7,963 bases of DNA, from positions 1 through 7,963 of the forward strand of contig JAISEB010000339.1 of assembly GCA_031264395.1 (NCBI GenBank), read 5' to 3'. The translations under genes and the position numbers were made by a program. Below are positions 5,605-7,963 of the stretch, piece after piece (position 1 is the stretch's first letter; each line of letters opens with the position of its first letter). The notes beneath the pieces are model-generated. The model searched no databases, was not told where the DNA came from, and saw only the letters and a program-made list of their open reading frames with translations. The DNA is from Treponema sp. (GTDB lineage: Bacteria > Spirochaetota > Spirochaetia > Treponematales > Breznakiellaceae).

Positions 5605-6073
5605 AAGTGAAAGGGATCTTGCAGGTCTTGTGGAACGCGGCGGGGTCCTGTACGATGTAGGGGGAACAACCCCCAGGGAAGTGCTTGCCGCAATAACCGG
5701 CGCGCTGCCGTCCCGTATATGCGCGGACAGGGACGGGCTTCTAAAGGCGGTGCTGGAGCGTGAAGAGCTGATGTCCACAGGCATAAGCGGCGGCATTGCT
5801 CTTCCCCATCCGCGCAGCCCCATGGCGGGGGAAAATGAACAGTTTGTGACCATTGCCTTTCCCTCTTTTCCGGTAGACTGGAAGGCTCTGGACGGCGGGG
5901 AGGTGACATCGGTGCTGCTTATTGTTTCGTCTTCGGCGAAGCTCCATTTGCACACTCTTTCAAAGATCAATTTTCTCTGCAGGCTGGAAAAGTTTACCGC
6001 GCTTCTCCGCGGACGCGCCCCGGCGGGGGAGATAATAGCCGCCATCCGGGAAGCGGAAAGAGACTGGAAATGA
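5588..6073 (+). CDS. PTS EIIA type-2 domain protein (fructose/mannitol/PtsN-like), stand-alone
   Basis: 161-residue cytoplasmic EIIA. It accepts a phosphate on histidine from HPr (or NPr). The active-site histidine is H74 in 'GIALPHPRSP', the family signature; H120 and H122 in 'AKLHLHTLSKI' fill the second conserved histidine region of the fold. Length and lack of EIIB or EIIC fit either a carrier component or the regulatory EIIA-Ntr (PtsN) type. Treponemes are known for incomplete PTS sets with PtsN-like proteins but few or no permeases, so a regulatory role is the better guess. The ATG at 5588 lies inside the end of the upstream gene (17-nt overlap), with only a weak AGGGA before it, so translation is probably coupled. 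A 6-bp hairpin and tkt follow within 40 nt, suggesting co-transcription with central carbon metabolism. Which sugar, if any, cannot be told. Confidence 0.9.
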   Translation: MKKESESERDLAGLVERGGVLYDVGGTTPREVLAAITGALPSRICADRDGLLKAVLEREELMSTGISGGIALPHPRSPMAGENEQFVTIAFPSFPVDWKALDGGEVTSVLLIVSSSAKLHLHTLSKINFLCRLEKFTALLRGRAPAGEIIAAIREAERDWK

Positions 6074-6074
6074 A

Positions 6075-6091
6075 CGGCGGCGATTCCGCCG
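6075..6091 (+). promoter_or_regulatory. Short GC-rich hairpin between EIIA and tkt
   Basis: CGGCGG (6075-6080) pairs with CCGCCG (6086-6091) around CGATT, starting 2 nt after the EIIA stop codon and ending 8 nt before the tkt Shine-Dalgarno. There is no T-run, so it is more likely an intercistronic stabilising or spacing element than a terminator. Confidence 0.4.
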
Positions 6092-6113
6092 CTAATATGG
6101 AGGAGTTATCAAA

Positions 6114-7963
6114 ATGAATAAGACAGCGTTGGAAAAGGCCGCGTTAAGCGTGCGGGCGTTGAGCATTGACGCCATAGAAAAGGCGAATTCCGGCCACCCC
6201 GGCCTTCCCCTTGGTACGGCCGAACTGGGCGCCCTGCTTTACGGGGAACTGCTCCGCCACGATCCGTCGGACCCGTCATGGCCCGACCGGGACCGCTTTG
6301 TGTTATCCGCCGGACACGGTTCCATGCTGCTCTATTCCCTGCTTTATCTTTCGGGATACAGGGACATGACGCTGGACGCAATCAAGTCTTTCAGGCAGAT
6401 AGGTTCCCCCGCGGCCGGGCATCCCGAATACGGGCAGTCAGGCGGCATAGAAGTGACTACAGGCCCGCTTGGCCAGGGGCTTGCGATGTCCGTGGGCCTT
6501 GCCATTGCGGAGACCATGCTCGCCGCCCGCTTCAACACCGAAAAACGCCGCATTGTCGATCATTATACCTATGTTCTGGCCGGCGACGGATGCCTTGAAG
6601 AAGGCGTCTCCAGCGAGGCAAGCTCGCTGGCCGGCCACCTCCGCCTTGGCAAGCTCATTGTATTTTACGATTCGAACAAGATAACCATAGACGGCAGTAC
6701 CGGCCTTGCCTTTACCGAAGATACTGCTAAACGTTATGAGGCGTATGGCTGGCAGGTGCTCCGCGGGTCCATGTATGATTTTGATGAAATTGCCCGTCTT
6801 GTCCGTGAGGCCAAAGGGGAAACGGAAAAACCAAGCATCATCATCCTTACATCGGTTATAGGGAAGGGCGCGCCTTCCAAAGAAAATACCGCCGGAATTC
6901 ACGGCGCGCCGCTCGGACCTGAGGAAGTTGCCGCCGCGCGGAAAAAGCTCGGCATACCGGGCGATTTCTACACGGCTCCCGAGGCCGCCGAATATTTTGC
7001 GGTGAAGCGGAATGAATGGAAAAAAATCCGCGAAGGGTGGCTTTCCGAATTTGAAGAGTGGTCAAAGGAGAACCCCGGCAAGCGCAAAGAGTGGGACGCC
7101 TTTTATTCGGGGAAATATGCGCCGGCCGCGCTTCCCGTCTTTAACGCGGGCGACAAAATCGCCACCCGCAGCGCGGGCAACAAGGCGCTTACCGCCGTGG
7201 CCGCCGTTAACGAAAACCTCGTTGGCGGTTCGGCGGATCTTAAAAGCCCCAACGCGGTAGGATTCGGCTCCGCCTATACCGCCGGGGATCGCGGCGGGCG
7301 GTACATACATTACGGAATACGTGAATTTGCCATGGCCGCCATTTCCAACGGCATACAGGTTCACGGAGGACTGCGGGCGTTCTGCGCCACCTTCATGGTA
7401 TTCGCCGATTACCTCCGGCCCGCCCTTCGCCTTTCAGCGTTGATGAAGCAGCCTGTAATCTATGTGTTCACCCATGATTCCATCTTTGTCGGCGAGGACG
7501 GCCCCACCCACGAGCCCGTTGAACATTTGGCGAGCCTCCGCGCCATACCCGGAGTTCGGGTGCTGCGCCCCGCGGACGCCGAAGAGACCGCCCAAGCCTG
7601 GGCCATGGCGATGGAATATTCCGAAGGGCCGTCCGTTCTTGCCCTGAGCCGCCAGAACATCACCGTTTTCCCGAAAGAAGATCCCGACTGGAAAAACACA
7701 CTGCGCACCGGCGCTTATATCGTGAAACAGGCTGGCGGGAATCCCGACATTGTGATCATCGCAACCGGATCTGAAGTCGGCCTTGCCCTTGAAGCGGCCG
7801 CCAAAGTCCCGGAAAAAAAGATACGGATCGTCTCCATGATAAGCCGTGAACTCTTTGAATCACAGTCCGGAACAATACGGGACTCCATTGTTCCTCCGGG
7901 CGTGCGGACGGTGAGCTGTGAAGCGGGCGTGAGACAGGGATGGGAACGCTGGTCAAAGCCGGA
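6114..7963 (+). CDS. tkt: Transketolase, 3' end cut by the window
   Basis: Thiamine-diphosphate enzyme of the non-oxidative pentose phosphate pathway, moving a two-carbon unit from xylulose-5-P to ribose-5-P or erythrose-4-P. The frame is open from ATG to the window edge for 616 codons; the usual length is about 660, so roughly 40-50 residues are missing. H28 ('NSGHPGLPLG') and H68 ('LSAGHGSMLLY') are active-site histidines. 'TTGPLGQG' and the ThDP motif G157-D-G159...N188 follow. The pyrimidine domain begins about 344 ('GDKIATRSAGNKAL'), with catalytic E404 in 'GIREFAMAAI' and H454 in 'THDSIFVGEDGPTHEPVEH'. The C-terminal domain reads through 'SCEAGVRQGWERW'. The full-length single-chain form is clear; it is not the split archaeal type. 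GGAGGAG (6099-6105), 8 nt upstream, is a strong ribosome site. It sits 40 nt after the EIIA gene, probably in one operon. Sampled GC is well above that of the left edge. Confidence 0.97.
   Translation, partial: MNKTALEKAALSVRALSIDAIEKANSGHPGLPLGTAELGALLYGELLRHDPSDPSWPDRDRFVLSAGHGSMLLYSLLYLSGYRDMTLDAIKSFRQIGSPAAGHPEYGQSGGIEVTTGPLGQGLAMSVGLAIAETMLAARFNTEKRRIVDHYTYVLAGDGCLEEGVSSEASSLAGHLRLGKLIVFYDSNKITIDGSTGLAFTEDTAKRYEAYGWQVLRGSMYDFDEIARLVREAKGETEKPSIIILTSVIGKGAPSKENTAGIHGAPLGPEEVAAARKKLGIPGDFYTAPEAAEYFAVKRNEWKKIREGWLSEFEEWSKENPGKRKEWDAFYSGKYAPAALPVFNAGDKIATRSAGNKALTAVAAVNENLVGGSADLKSPNAVGFGSAYTAGDRGGRYIHYGIREFAMAAISNGIQVHGGLRAFCATFMVFADYLRPALRLSALMKQPVIYVFTHDSIFVGEDGPTHEPVEHLASLRAIPGVRVLRPADAEETAQAWAMAMEYSEGPSVLALSRQNITVFPKEDPDWKNTLRTGAYIVKQAGGNPDIVIIATGSEVGLALEAAAKVPEKKIRIVSMISRELFESQSGTIRDSIVPPGVRTVSCEAGVRQGWERWSKP

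Noticed and set aside
5341..6045. A 234-codon open frame on the minus strand
   Set aside because: Antisense to the end of the pRiA4b gene and the EIIA, whose catalytic motif is clear; Ser/Arg/Pro-rich shadow.

Overview
The window looks like a chromosomal stretch from a spirochaete of the Treponema type. The inference rests on gene content: a large protein with a C-terminal pRiA4b ORF-3-like domain translationally coupled to a stand-alone PTS EIIA, then transketolase; an Hsp20; and a lineage-restricted-looking basic/acidic protein. No rRNA, tRNA or other phylogenetic marker is present, so genus-level placement is tentative.

Layout. (1) Positions 1-1842, plus strand: the C-terminal two thirds of a GT4-type glycosyltransferase, cut by the left edge, followed by a complete UDP-glucose 6-dehydrogenase (ugd). 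This is the end of a surface-polysaccharide cluster, and it is much more AT-rich than the rest, most strongly in the glycosyltransferase. (2) Positions 1910-3200, minus strand: an unrecognised 201-residue protein and a small heat-shock protein (Hsp20), each apparently with its own promoter. A good intrinsic terminator follows hsp20. Between that terminator and the next promoter lie two tandem hairpins with different stems but the same loop. (3) Positions 3201-3585: a divergent intergenic region with a near-consensus sigma-54 (-24/-12) promoter pointing at hsp20, an upstream 10-bp inverted repeat placed like an activator site, and a separate 17-bp palindrome on the side of the plus-strand operon. 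(4) Positions 3586-7963, plus strand: a probable operon of the 672-residue pRiA4b ORF-3-domain protein, an EIIA (PTS type 2, PtsN-like) overlapping it by 17 nt, and transketolase (tkt), which runs off the right edge.

How the genes fit together: glycosyltransferase and Ugd would serve synthesis of a glucuronate-containing surface glycan. The EIIA-tkt pair joins a phosphotransfer regulator or carrier to the non-oxidative pentose phosphate pathway. The pRiA4b protein is uncharacterised. The most testable new points are the sigma-54 control of hsp20 with its upstream inverted repeat, and the paired shared-loop hairpins at 2576-2638.
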